Assembly (NCBI GenBank): GCA_002293455.1
Contig: DBDH01000095.1
Coordinates: forward strand, 25,051-55,418
Direction: 5' to 3'
DNA from: Treponema sp. UBA937
GTDB taxonomy: Bacteria; Spirochaetota; Spirochaetia; Treponematales; Breznakiellaceae
Length of the DNA stretch: 30,368 nt
Shown: piece by piece, positions 7,872 through 16,825 of the stretch
Layout of the letters: every line of letters starts with the position of its first letter
How positions within the stretch are numbered: the first letter of the stretch is position 1
Program-made: the position numbers and the translations under genes
The notes under the pieces: model-generated
Databases searched by the model: none
What the model was told of the DNA's origin: nothing
The model's input: the letters and a program-made list of their open reading frames with translations, nothing else

Positions 7872-9071
7872 ATGAACATCCATTTGGTTGAGGAACAGGT
7901 AGGTTATCCAAATCCTACGGTTATCAAGGTGATTGGCGCAGGCGGCGGCGGCTCAAACGCGGTAAACAGAATGATTGAAGGCGGTTTACAGAATGTGCAG
8001 TTTATTGCCGCCAATACCGATTTGCAGGCTTTGAATCAGTCTAAAGCGCCGGTAAAAATATCCATTGGTTCCAGGCTCACTGGAGGATTAGGCGCCGGAG
8101 GAAGACCTGATGTCGGTGAAAAAGCCGCAATGGAAGACCGGGATCAAATTATGAACGCCCTTAAAGGCGCGGACATGGTTTTTGTAACGGCCGGAATGGG
8201 CGGCGGCACCGGTACGGGAGCGGCTCCGGTGATTGCGCAGGTTGCGCGGGAACTGGGAGCTCTTACTGTCGGCGTAGTGACAAAGCCTTTCGATTTTGAA
8301 GGCCGGACTAAAATGCGCCTTGCGGAAGACGGCATTGCTAAAATGCGCGAAGCGGTGGATACGCTCATTGTAATTCCTAACCAGTATCTTATGAAATTGG
8401 TCGATGATAAAACGCCGATTAAAAAAGCCTTCCTTATGGCGGACGATGTTCTTCGGCAAGGCGTTCAGGGCATATCCGATCTCATTACCGTTCCCGGACT
8501 TATCAATATCGATTTCGCGGATGTAAAAACTACGATGCATGAACAGGGCGACGCTCTGATGGGAATCGGCGAAGCTACCGGAAGCAATAGGGCTGAAGAA
8601 GCGGCCCTCAAGGCTGTGAAGAATCCTCTTTTGGAAGGTTCCAATATTGAGGGGGCAAAAAATGTTCTGGTAAGTATTACCGGCGGAGAAGATATTTCCC
8701 TTCCGGAAGTTGAGGAAGTTATCAGGACCATTACCGCCAATATAGACCCCGAAGCCTTAATTATTTTCGGCACGGCCGAAGATGTCAAATTGAATAATTC
8801 AATCAGCGTTACGATGATTGCTACGGGATTCCAATCGGAAAACATTTTGACGGTAACAAGCAATGCTTCCCCGGGGAAAAACGCGGATAAACAGAGTGAT
8901 TATGTTCCTTACGGCGATTTTCAGCGCTTTGCCGAAAGAAGCAAAAGTTCCGGAAACTTTTTGAGTCAAAGAAATTTCAACGATGAAGATTTGGATGTTC
9001 CTCCTTTGTGGAGAGATCCTAAATACCGCGCGCAGGAAAAAAAATCGGTCTCGGGTTCAAAGGATGAGTAA
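7872..9071 (+). CDS. ftsZ: Cell division protein FtsZ
   Basis: FtsZ is the tubulin-like GTPase that forms the Z ring. With ATG 7872 the product has 399 residues and begins with a short lead before VIKVIGAGGGGSNAVNRMI. The tubulin signature GMGGGTGTG is at about 108-116. The tail ends with DLDVPPLWR, matching the conserved C-terminal peptide that binds FtsA and other tethers, followed by a short basic and polar end. GGAGGGG at 7861-7867 decides the start; the open frame extends upstream to 7794 but lacks FtsZ-like sequence there. The upstream 86-base leader could hold a weak promoter (TTGATA at 7794), but its -10 match is poor. Confidence 0.97.
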   Translation: MNIHLVEEQVGYPNPTVIKVIGAGGGGSNAVNRMIEGGLQNVQFIAANTDLQALNQSKAPVKISIGSRLTGGLGAGGRPDVGEKAAMEDRDQIMNALKGADMVFVTAGMGGGTGTGAAPVIAQVARELGALTVGVVTKPFDFEGRTKMRLAEDGIAKMREAVDTLIVIPNQYLMKLVDDKTPIKKAFLMADDVLRQGVQGISDLITVPGLINIDFADVKTTMHEQGDALMGIGEATGSNRAEEAALKAVKNPLLEGSNIEGAKNVLVSITGGEDISLPEVEEVIRTITANIDPEALIIFGTAEDVKLNNSISVTMIATGFQSENILTVTSNASPGKNADKQSDYVPYGDFQRFAERSKSSGNFLSQRNFNDEDLDVPPLWRDPKYRAQEKKSVSGSKDE

Positions 9072-9074
9072 GCT

Positions 9075-9977
9075 ATGAAAATCCCGGCAATCTTGGAACG
9101 GTACCGTTCGAGGCTGCTTGCTTTGGAACGGCGTGCTCCGCTGACAGTTGAAACATACAAAGCCGAAGTGAGGCATCTTCTTGAATGGATTGCAGCCAAT
9201 AATCTTGATGTAGAATCCATCGACAGTGCCGGGATTTCAGATTATTTGGATTATAGAAGAGTACAAGACGCGTTAGATTCCCGTTCCATCGCTAAAGCAA
9301 TCTCCGCCTTGAGATCGTTCTTTAGGTTTATGATCGATGAACAAGTAAGAACGGATAATCCTGTGTCAATTTTGGAAAGCCCCCGGCGGAGTATGCGTCT
9401 TCCATCTGTCTTGTCCAGGGAAGCCGTAGACAGAATGCTTGAAACAGTCGATCACAGTACGCCGATTGGCCTTCGGGATAGGACAATTTTTGAGCTGATT
9501 TATTCGGCCGGACTTCGGGTTTCGGAAGCGGTAACATTAAATGTACAGGATGTTTTTTTTGAAAAAGGGATAGCGCGTATCAGAGGAAAAGGAAACAAGG
9601 AACGCCTTGTTCCCTTTGGCGAAGAAGCGGAAAAGTGGCTGCGCTTGTATCTTCGTGACGCAAGGCCGCGCCTCGCGGGAGCGGTGAGAAGCCAGGCTCT
9701 TTTTATCGGCAGATCGGGCAAGCGGCTTTCCCGCAAGGGAATCTGGAAGAATTATTCAGCCGTTACAGGACTTGCGGGAACGAGTTCCAGGCTGCATGTT
9801 CTGCGGCACAGTTACGCTACAGAGCTTCTTTCCGGCGGCGCCGATTTGCGGAGCGTTCAGGAACTTTTAGGTCATGCGGATCTGACGACAACTCAGATTT
9901 ATACTCATGTGGATGTTTCTCTTTTAAGAGAAAACCACAGGCGTTTCATGCCGAAACTGCGGGAATATACAGAATGA
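9075..9977 (+). CDS. Tyrosine recombinase, XerC/XerD family (first copy)
   Basis: This 300-residue site-specific recombinase has an N-terminal SAM-like core-binding domain (about 1-95) and a C-terminal catalytic domain. All six catalytic residues are visible: Arg148 in GLRVSE, Lys172 in RGKGNKE, His241 and Arg244 in LHVLRHSY, His267 in LLGHAD, and nucleophile Tyr276 in IYTHV. It most likely acts on dif to resolve chromosome dimers at division, which fits its place three bases after ftsZ. Whether it is XerC or XerD cannot be decided from sequence alone. Its stop overlaps the TPR gene by four bases. A second member of the family lies at 13813. Confidence 0.9.
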   Translation: MKIPAILERYRSRLLALERRAPLTVETYKAEVRHLLEWIAANNLDVESIDSAGISDYLDYRRVQDALDSRSIAKAISALRSFFRFMIDEQVRTDNPVSILESPRRSMRLPSVLSREAVDRMLETVDHSTPIGLRDRTIFELIYSAGLRVSEAVTLNVQDVFFEKGIARIRGKGNKERLVPFGEEAEKWLRLYLRDARPRLAGAVRSQALFIGRSGKRLSRKGIWKNYSAVTGLAGTSSRLHVLRHSYATELLSGGADLRSVQELLGHADLTTTQIYTHVDVSLLRENHRRFMPKLREYTE

Positions 9978-10720
9978 AAAAAAAGCTGGATAAGGGACCT
10001 TTTATCGCATTAGTCATTTTTGTAATCATCATTGCGGCTGTATGCGTTATGTTTATGGTTCAGCGCAATGCCGTGAGGAGCGATTTGGCGAAACGTATCG
10101 CGGAACTCGGACCTGAAAACGGCAGCACTCCCGCGTCCATTGAAGACCTTAAAACCGCTATCGCTCTTTACGAAAATGAACTGAGCAAATATCTCAATGA
10201 CGCGGACAAGACAGGTCTTTATTGGAAAATTTTGGCAACCCGCCTGCACGATAAACAGATGTACGGCGATGCGTTAAACGCAATAGACAGAGCGGTTTTT
10301 TATTATCCTACAGATCCTTTTCTGCATTATTTAAAGGGAGTTTGTTCCGGACAAATGGCAAAGGCTTCTTACGGAGCGGAAGTGCAGCCGTATTATGATC
10401 TTTCCGAAGAATCTTATTTAAAAGCGATTGCCCTGGATCAAACTTATTCGAGGCCTTATTACGGGTTGGGCGTGCTGTATGTATATGAACTCGGCCGCGC
10501 ACCCGAAGCGATTCCGTATCTTGAACGGTATGTGTATCAGCTTCGGACCTATGATGTTGACGCTCTTTTTGTTTTGGCGGGAGCGTATTACGTAAGCGGA
10601 GAAAGTGAAAAAGCAATATCCGCCTACGATGAAATTATTTCCAGAACACGGAATGAAGAACGAAAGAACGAAGCCTTAAAAAACAAACAGATTATTTTGG
10701 ACGGCATTTATGGCTTGTAA
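9974..10720 (+). CDS. Membrane-anchored TPR-repeat protein
   Basis: This 248-residue protein of unknown function has a basic N-terminus, one hydrophobic helix at about residues 9-29 and then a soluble, helical region. TPR-like repeats are visible at about 81-114, 160-193 and 195-228, for example the segment YYGLGVLYVYELGRAPEAIPYL with the typical aromatic and Ala/Gly spacing. The N-terminus suggests a signal anchor with the TPR domain in the periplasm. It overlaps xer at its start (ATGA) and dprA by 11 bases at its end, so it is co-expressed with both. TPR proteins mediate protein contacts, and no partner can be named from the sequence. Confidence 0.8.
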   Translation: MKKKLDKGPFIALVIFVIIIAAVCVMFMVQRNAVRSDLAKRIAELGPENGSTPASIEDLKTAIALYENELSKYLNDADKTGLYWKILATRLHDKQMYGDALNAIDRAVFYYPTDPFLHYLKGVCSGQMAKASYGAEVQPYYDLSEESYLKAIALDQTYSRPYYGLGVLYVYELGRAPEAIPYLERYVYQLRTYDVDALFVLAGAYYVSGESEKAISAYDEIISRTRNEERKNEALKNKQIILDGIYGL

Positions 10721-11675
10721 CGCATTGATAGACTTAGCCATATCCATAATACCCGGAATTTCGCTTCAGGAAAAAGTTTGTTTGTCTAAAAAACTTGACT
10801 TTAACGGTAATTTTTCGGTACTTTCAAAAAAAGACCTTGAAGGTTTTCTGGGAAGATCAATCAAAAATCCGTTTCCTCCGATGGAGGCTGTTTATAATGA
10901 GGCTTCGCGGATTGCCGAAACCGCGGAGCGGCGGGGAATATCCTGGGTAACATACCGTGAAAAAGAATATCCGCCCCTTTTGCGGGAAACAAGCGATCCT
11001 CCATTGGTAATCTATTACAGAGGTGTTCTTCCGAATCCTGAGCGTATGCTTGCCGGGATGGTCGGAACAAGGAAGCCAAGCGCGCCCGCGATGGCGGAGG
11101 CTTATGATTTTGCCAGGGCGCTAGGAAGGGCGGGGATCCCCGTGATTTCGGGACTTGCCCTGGGAATTGACGCGATGAGCCACCGGGGAAATCTTGAAGG
11201 CGGAGCGCCGACGGTTGCGGTTCTCGGCTCAGGCGCGGATGTGATTTACCCTGTCTCAAACAGGATGATTGCCGCGAGGATTCTTGATCAGGGCGGCTGC
11301 ATTATGAGCGAATATGTTCCGGGAACAAAACCTTTTAAGTGGCATTTTCCTGCCCGTAACAGGATCATTTCCGCCTTGAGCCGGGGTTTAATTGTTGTGG
11401 AAGCTCCGTTAAAGTCGGGAGCTTTAATCACCGCCCAGTTTGCTTTAGAGCAGGGCAGGGATGTTTGGGTAGCGGGCGCCGGACTCGCCGGAAAAAACGG
11501 GGAAGGAACCAGGAAGCTTCATGAGGATGGGGCTCCTGTACTATGTACTATTGAGACATTGTTTCAAGAATGGGGAATTTCAGCGGGGCGTTATCAGGAA
11601 GATGAACGTTCCTTTACCGGAGAGTCTCTGGCGGCATCTCTTGCCCGGTCTCTAAATATTAAAATAAAAGCGTGA
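10710..11675 (+). CDS. dprA: DNA processing protein DprA/Smf
   Basis: DprA loads RecA on incoming single-stranded DNA in transformation and is found widely even in non-competent bacteria. The 321-residue product has a short N-terminal helical (SAM-like) region and a Rossmann-like DprA domain with MVGTRKPS, ISGLALGIDAMSHRGNLE, VAVLGSGADVIYP, FPARNRIISALSRGLIVVEA and SGALITAQFALEQGRDVWV. After residue 300 only a short tail remains, and I see no clear C-terminal winged-helix (DML1-type) domain. The ATG at 10710 overlaps the TPR gene by 11 bases. The next gene is topA, as in Bacillus subtilis. Confidence 0.93.
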   Translation: MACNALIDLAISIIPGISLQEKVCLSKKLDFNGNFSVLSKKDLEGFLGRSIKNPFPPMEAVYNEASRIAETAERRGISWVTYREKEYPPLLRETSDPPLVIYYRGVLPNPERMLAGMVGTRKPSAPAMAEAYDFARALGRAGIPVISGLALGIDAMSHRGNLEGGAPTVAVLGSGADVIYPVSNRMIAARILDQGGCIMSEYVPGTKPFKWHFPARNRIISALSRGLIVVEAPLKSGALITAQFALEQGRDVWVAGAGLAGKNGEGTRKLHEDGAPVLCTIETLFQEWGISAGRYQEDERSFTGESLAASLARSLNIKIKA

Positions 11676-11699
11676 ATTGTCTTGAGTGAGGAGTGAGGT

Positions 11700-13823
11700 A
11701 TGGCAAAGAGTAAAAAGGCTCATGATAAAAAAAACCTCGTTATTGTAGAATCGCCGGCAAAGGCAAAAACTATCGAAAAGTATTTGGGGCCTTCCTACAC
11801 GGTAAAAGCATCTATGGGACATCTTATCGACCTGCCCAAATCGAGAATGGCGGTTGATGTTGATCACAGCTATGAACCCGAATACATTACGGTTCGGGGA
11901 AGGGCGAAACTTTTAAAGGAACTTCAGAGCGACGCGAAAAAAGCAAACGAAGTGCTGCTCGCAAGCGATAATGACCGCGAAGGGGAAGCCATTGCGTATC
12001 ATCTGAGGAACGCCATCAGACTGAAAAGCGAAACCGTTCCCATCAAACGGATTACCTTCAACGAGATTACGCCCATCGCGATTCAGGACGCGGTGTCACA
12101 TCCGACGGAGATTGATGAAGATAAAGTAAACGCCCAAAAAGCGCGCCGTGTTCTGGACCGGTTGGTAGGATACAACCTTTCGCCGCTCTTGTGGAAGAAA
12201 GTGAAAAACGGGCTTTCCGCGGGAAGGGTTCAATCGGTCGCGCTGCGCCTTATCTGCGAACGCGAGAAAGAAGTTGAATCGTTTATCCCCGAAGAATATT
12301 GGACGCTGGAAGCGGACTTTAAGGTAGGCAAATCATCGTTTACCGCTCAGCTTGTTTCATGGAAGGGTGAGAAGCCGGAACTTAAAAGTGAAGCTGACGT
12401 AAACGCACTCATCGCGCAGCTTAAAGACGCGGAGTCAAAAGTTGCGGATATCCGCGAAACGGAAAAGACGATACGGCCCAAGCCGCCTTTTACCACTTCA
12501 CAGCTTCAGCAATCCGCCGCAAACCGGCTTGGTTTTACCAGCAAGAAAACCATGCAGATCGCGCAGCAGCTTTACGAAGGCGTGAACATTGGAAGTTCGC
12601 GCGTCGGGCTTATCACCTACATGCGTACCGATTCCGTGCGTATTTCAGAAACCGCTTTGACCGAAGTCCGTGACTGGATCGGGGAAAAGTATCCCAATGA
12701 TCTTCCCGAAAAAGCGGTGGAATATTCTGTCGGGAAAAAAGCGCAGGACGCGCATGAAGCCATCAGGCCGACATATGTTACGTACACTCCCGATGAGGTG
12801 AAAGATCATCTTACAAAAGACCAGCTGAAACTGTACACGATTATTTGGGAGCGTTTTGTATCAAGCCAAATGAATCCCGCAAAGACGAAAACCATCAGCA
12901 TTGACATAAGTTCAGGCGAAGGCATGTTCCGTATATCAGGTTCCAAGATCATTGAAAAAGGTTTTTACAAGGTGATGAAGCTCCTTAGCACCAAAGAAGA
13001 TAAAAGCGACGCTCTCCCGAAACTGAAAACCGGCGATCTTGTGGACATCGATAAGTTTTATCCCGAACAGCATTTTACCCAGGGGCCCGCGCGCTACACC
13101 GACGCGTCTATCGTTAAGACGCTTGAAGAAAAAGGAATCGGCCGGCCTTCAACATACGCGCCGATCATTTCGGTTCTGCTTGACCGGTATTATGTAACGC
13201 GTTCCAATAAGCAGCTTGTTCCGACTTTGCTCGGCAGAATGATCTGCGATATGCTTGTGGAATATTTTCCCCATGTCGTGAACGCGGGCTTTACCGCCGA
13301 AATGGAAAATAAACTTGACGAGGTCGAGGAAAATAAAATCCGCTGGGCCGACATGATCGGTGAATTTTATCAGCCTTTCAAAGACCGTGTTGATGAAGTA
13401 GGAAAAACGCTTGAATCATTCAAAGGTTCCCTGGACGAAGAAACCGATATTGTCTGCGAAAAATGCGGCAGAAAAATGATGAAAAAGCTCGGCCGCTTCG
13501 GCTTCTTTCTCGCGTGTTCGGGATTTCCGGAATGCCGGAATACAAAATCGATTCCGCTCGCGAAATGTCCGCGTCCTGGATGCGGCGGCGATATTGTCGC
13601 GCGGAAAACAAAAGGCAGGGGAAAAGAATTTTACGGCTGCACGAATTATCCCGAATGCGATTTTATCAGCCACTTTAAACCGACCGGCCAGAATTGTCCC
13701 AAGTGCGGACAATTCATGGTGGAAAAGTACGACAAGAAAAACGGCTCTCACAAAGCCTGCATCAATCCCGACTGCGATTATCTCCACGATGCGGGCGATG
13801 AAGGATCCTCTGATGATACATAA
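11700..13823 (+). CDS. topA: DNA topoisomerase I (type IA)
   Basis: TopA relaxes negative supercoils by passing one strand through a transient break. The 707-residue product has the Toprim motifs VIVESPAKAKTIEKYLG near the start and DNDREGEAIAYH, then SAGRVQSVALRLICERE and the active-site segment GLITYMRTDS with catalytic Tyr307. The C-terminus (about 586-700) holds three four-Cys zinc-finger modules: CEKCGRKMMKK onward, CPRPGCGGDI onward and CPKCGQF onward. GGAG at 11690-11693 precedes ATG 11700. Its last 11 bases overlap the start of the second xer gene. Confidence 0.97.
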   Translation: MAKSKKAHDKKNLVIVESPAKAKTIEKYLGPSYTVKASMGHLIDLPKSRMAVDVDHSYEPEYITVRGRAKLLKELQSDAKKANEVLLASDNDREGEAIAYHLRNAIRLKSETVPIKRITFNEITPIAIQDAVSHPTEIDEDKVNAQKARRVLDRLVGYNLSPLLWKKVKNGLSAGRVQSVALRLICEREKEVESFIPEEYWTLEADFKVGKSSFTAQLVSWKGEKPELKSEADVNALIAQLKDAESKVADIRETEKTIRPKPPFTTSQLQQSAANRLGFTSKKTMQIAQQLYEGVNIGSSRVGLITYMRTDSVRISETALTEVRDWIGEKYPNDLPEKAVEYSVGKKAQDAHEAIRPTYVTYTPDEVKDHLTKDQLKLYTIIWERFVSSQMNPAKTKTISIDISSGEGMFRISGSKIIEKGFYKVMKLLSTKEDKSDALPKLKTGDLVDIDKFYPEQHFTQGPARYTDASIVKTLEEKGIGRPSTYAPIISVLLDRYYVTRSNKQLVPTLLGRMICDMLVEYFPHVVNAGFTAEMENKLDEVEENKIRWADMIGEFYQPFKDRVDEVGKTLESFKGSLDEETDIVCEKCGRKMMKKLGRFGFFLACSGFPECRNTKSIPLAKCPRPGCGGDIVARKTKGRGKEFYGCTNYPECDFISHFKPTGQNCPKCGQFMVEKYDKKNGSHKACINPDCDYLHDAGDEGSSDDT

Positions 13824-14721
13824 AGTGCCGGATTATCTTAGTTACCTAAGAACCGTGAAAGGCGTTTCCGAAAGAACGATTCTCGCTTATGGGAAGGACC
13901 TCGATCATTTTTGCGCGTACTGTGAAAATCATGATCTTGAGATTGAAAAGGCGAGCGCCCACGAAGTGAGAAGTTTTATCGCGGACGCGAGCGCGGAAGG
14001 AACCGCGGCGGTCAGCGTAAACCGGGCCTTATCATCAATCAGGGGATTTTACCGCTGGCTTATTCGCTTTGGATTTCGTGAAGACGATCCTACGTCAAAT
14101 CTGCGTAACTTGAAAGCTCCCAAGACGCTTCCGGCTTTTCTTTGGGAAGGAGAAATGGCAAGTTTTGCCGAGCTTCCGGATACCGCGGGCATTCTCTGGC
14201 CCCTTCGTGATAAAGCGTTGATTCTTGCGATGTATTCGGCGGGGCTTCGTATTTCGGAACTCGCGTCGTTAAAACTTTCCAATGTATCAAAAGATATGAG
14301 CGGCGGCAGGGTTATCGGGAAAGGTGATAAAGAACGTTATGTGTTTTTTTCCGACGAAGGAAAGGACGCTCTTTTAGCGTATATGCCCGCGAGGAGCGCG
14401 AGCATTAAAGCGGAAAGTCCTACGGACAATCTTTTTGTTAATCGGAAAGGCAGGGCGTTGTCGGTATCGGGAATCAGATGGATTATCGGCAAATATTCGG
14501 AACGGTCCGGGCTGCAGAAAAATATTCATCCCCACGCTCTGCGGCACAGTTTCGCGACCCATTTGGTAAACTCGGGCTGCGATGTCCGGGTGGTGCAGGA
14601 ATTGCTCGGTCATGCCAGTCTTTCCACCACACAGCGTTATGCTCACGTGAATATGGAAAGACTGAAAGAAGTATATACAAAGGCTCATCCTCACGGCGGA
14701 GCAAAGAAACGGAATGGATAA
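13813..14721 (+). CDS. xerC: Tyrosine recombinase, XerC/CodV type (second copy)
   Basis: This 302-residue Xer recombinase has all catalytic residues present: Arg146 in GLRISE, Lys170 in GKGDKE, His241 and Arg244 in HALRHSF, His267 in LLGHAS and Tyr276 in RYAHV. ATG 13813 is preferred over in-frame ATGs at 13789 and 13798 because GAAGGA at 13800-13805 is well spaced; the open frame extends further upstream inside topA without homology. The position between topA and hslVU matches codV in Bacillus subtilis, hence the symbol. With the ftsZ-adjacent copy it could form the XerCD heterotetramer acting at dif. Confidence 0.9.
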   Translation: MIHKVPDYLSYLRTVKGVSERTILAYGKDLDHFCAYCENHDLEIEKASAHEVRSFIADASAEGTAAVSVNRALSSIRGFYRWLIRFGFREDDPTSNLRNLKAPKTLPAFLWEGEMASFAELPDTAGILWPLRDKALILAMYSAGLRISELASLKLSNVSKDMSGGRVIGKGDKERYVFFSDEGKDALLAYMPARSASIKAESPTDNLFVNRKGRALSVSGIRWIIGKYSERSGLQKNIHPHALRHSFATHLVNSGCDVRVVQELLGHASLSTTQRYAHVNMERLKEVYTKAHPHGGAKKRNG

Positions 14722-14736
14722 AGGCAGGATAATAAT

Positions 14737-15276
14737 ATGAAGATACGAAGTACAACGGTTATCGCCGTCCGAAAAAACGGCAAAGCGGCTATGGCGGGAG
14801 ACGGCCAGGTAACGATGGGCGATACCGTAATGAAGAATAACGCGAGAAAGGTCCGGCGGATTATGGACGGAAAAGTTCTCTGCGGGTTTGCCGGAGCGAC
14901 GGCCGATGCTTTCACTCTGTTTGATAGATTTGAAGAAAAGCTGAAAGAATATTCCGGTGATCTTACGAGGGCAGCGGTAGAGCTTGCGACTCTCTGGAGA
15001 ACCGACCGCGCGCTCCGCAAACTGGAAGCGCTGCTTCTTGTTGCGGACATCCACAAAACGCTGCTTATATCCGGAACCGGCGACGTGATAGAACCGGCCG
15101 AGGATGTGCTTGCCATAGGTTCGGGCGGAAATTTTGCCTATGCCGCGGCGCTTGCGTATCTTGACAGCGGCTGTGAATTAACGGCCGCGGAGATTGCGGA
15201 ACGAAGTTTAAAAATAGCAGGCGGTATTTGTATTTATACGAATGATAACATTACGCTGGAGGAATTAAGCGAATGA
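14737..15276 (+). CDS. hslV: HslV (ClpQ) protease subunit
   Basis: HslV is the proteasome-like peptidase that forms a double hexameric chamber and is gated by HslU. The 179-residue product has the family core TTVIAVRKNGKAAMAGDGQ, ARKVRRI, CGFAGATADAFTLFDRFEEKL, RTDRALRKLEALL and AIGSGGNFA. By alignment with Escherichia coli HslV (Met-Thr-Thr), the mature N-terminal Thr nucleophile is Thr6, after a five-residue propeptide MKIRS. Bacillus ClpQ also has a short leader. The ATG at 14737 follows AGGA. The stop overlaps the hslU start (ATGA), as expected for two subunits of one machine. Confidence 0.96.
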   Translation: MKIRSTTVIAVRKNGKAAMAGDGQVTMGDTVMKNNARKVRRIMDGKVLCGFAGATADAFTLFDRFEEKLKEYSGDLTRAAVELATLWRTDRALRKLEALLLVADIHKTLLISGTGDVIEPAEDVLAIGSGGNFAYAAALAYLDSGCELTAAEIAERSLKIAGGICIYTNDNITLEELSE

Positions 15277-16781
15277 CGGAAAAAAATTTAGATGCCCTCA
15301 CTCCCAGAGAAATTGTGGCGGAGCTGGACAAGTATATTGTAGGACAGAAAAAAGCAAAACGGGCGGTAGCGGTAGCTCTGCGCAACCGGATTCGGCGGCT
15401 CAAGCTCGATCCGGAAACGAGAGAAGATATTGCTCCGAAAAACATTCTTATGATAGGTCCCACCGGCGTTGGTAAAACGGAAATCGCCCGGCGGCTCGCA
15501 AGACTGACAGGTTCTCCTTTCATAAAAGTTGAAGCTACAAAATACACGGAAGTCGGATACGTAGGCCGCGATGTTGAATCCATGATCCGCGATCTCATGG
15601 CCGCCGGTATTCAAATAGTAAAACAGGAGATGCAGGAAACCGTAACGGCGGAAGCGCAGAAGCATACCGAAGAAGCCTTACTCGATCTTCTTCTTCCGGG
15701 AAGCGGCGCTAAAAAAAACGCGAAGAAGAAATCCGGGCCCGTGGTAAAACCGGTAAACGCTTTTAGTTTTAATCCCAGTCAGGGAAGTCCCGGTCCCGCG
15801 TTTATGGGAGCGACCATTCAGGTGGGAGCAGCGCCAAGCGAAGAAGACGAAGCGGAAGCTGTTCCGGAATTGCCTGACCAAACTCAAAATTCCGAAGAAG
15901 CAAAATCCACGAGGGAAAAATTCCGCGTCATGCTTCGCGATGGAAAACTGGAAGACAAACAAGTTGAAATAATGATAAACCAGGCTCCTCAGTTTCCTAT
16001 GATGGAAATGATGGGCGGCAATATGGACGATATTGAATCAAGCCTTTCGGGAATTGCCGGACTTTTCGGCGGCAACAAAAAAAAGAAACTTGTTACCGTA
16101 GCAAGAGCCAGGGAAATCCTGATGGCCGAAGAATCCGAAAAACTGATCGACCGTGAACGGGTAAGCGACGAAGCCCGTCAGCGCGTTGAACAAACCGGCA
16201 TCGTCTTTATCGATGAAATCGATAAGATTGCCGTCCGCGGCGAACGGTCCGGCGGTACCGATGTATCGAGAGAAGGCGTTCAGCGGGATATTCTTCCCAT
16301 TGTTGAAGGCGCTACGGTGAATACCAAATGGGGGCCGGTCGAAACCGATCATATTCTTTTTATCGGAGCCGGCGCTTTCAACGTAAGCAAACCTTCGGAT
16401 TTGATTCCCGAACTCCAGGGCCGGTTCCCCCTTCGTGTGGAACTTGAATCCCTCGGCAAGGAAGAGTTCCTCCGGATTTTGACGGAACCGAAAAACGCGC
16501 TGACCAAACAGTACATCGATCTGCTTTCCACCGAAAAGGTCGAGGTTGAATTTACCCCCGGCGCGATTGAACGCCTGGCGGTTCTGGCGGCCGAAGTGAA
16601 TTCCAAACTGGAAAATATCGGAGCAAGAAGACTGCACACAATTATGGAAGCGCTCCTGGAAGAACTTTCATTTGAAGCGCCGGACATCGCGCCCATTAAA
16701 GTTCCCATCACGGAAGAATACGTAAATGAAAGACTCCGCGATATCGTGGTGAATAAAGATTTGGGACGGTATATTTTATAA
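15273..16781 (+). CDS. hslU: HslU (ClpY) unfoldase ATPase subunit
   Basis: HslU is the AAA+ hexamer that unfolds substrates and feeds HslV. Walker A is GPTGVGKT (62-69), the pore loop is GYVG (95-98), Walker B is FIDEID at about 312-317, followed by RDILPIVEGATVNTKWG and FIGAGAF. The C-terminus ends RYIL, the tail that docks into HslV. At 502 residues it is longer than Escherichia coli HslU (443). The extra length falls in the I domain (about 141-215), a lysine-rich, then Pro/Gly-rich, then acidic stretch. It overlaps hslV by four bases. Confidence 0.96.
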   Translation: MTEKNLDALTPREIVAELDKYIVGQKKAKRAVAVALRNRIRRLKLDPETREDIAPKNILMIGPTGVGKTEIARRLARLTGSPFIKVEATKYTEVGYVGRDVESMIRDLMAAGIQIVKQEMQETVTAEAQKHTEEALLDLLLPGSGAKKNAKKKSGPVVKPVNAFSFNPSQGSPGPAFMGATIQVGAAPSEEDEAEAVPELPDQTQNSEEAKSTREKFRVMLRDGKLEDKQVEIMINQAPQFPMMEMMGGNMDDIESSLSGIAGLFGGNKKKKLVTVARAREILMAEESEKLIDRERVSDEARQRVEQTGIVFIDEIDKIAVRGERSGGTDVSREGVQRDILPIVEGATVNTKWGPVETDHILFIGAGAFNVSKPSDLIPELQGRFPLRVELESLGKEEFLRILTEPKNALTKQYIDLLSTEKVEVEFTPGAIERLAVLAAEVNSKLENIGARRLHTIMEALLEELSFEAPDIAPIKVPITEEYVNERLRDIVVNKDLGRYIL

Positions 16782-16825
16782 TTAGGATTTGTCTATGAAA
16801 TTGTTTCAGGAAAAGGAGAACAGCT

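Noticed and set aside
13594..13812. Upstream extension of the second xer reading frame inside topA.
   Set aside because: The added residues have no recombinase similarity, and a well-placed ribosome site supports ATG 13813.
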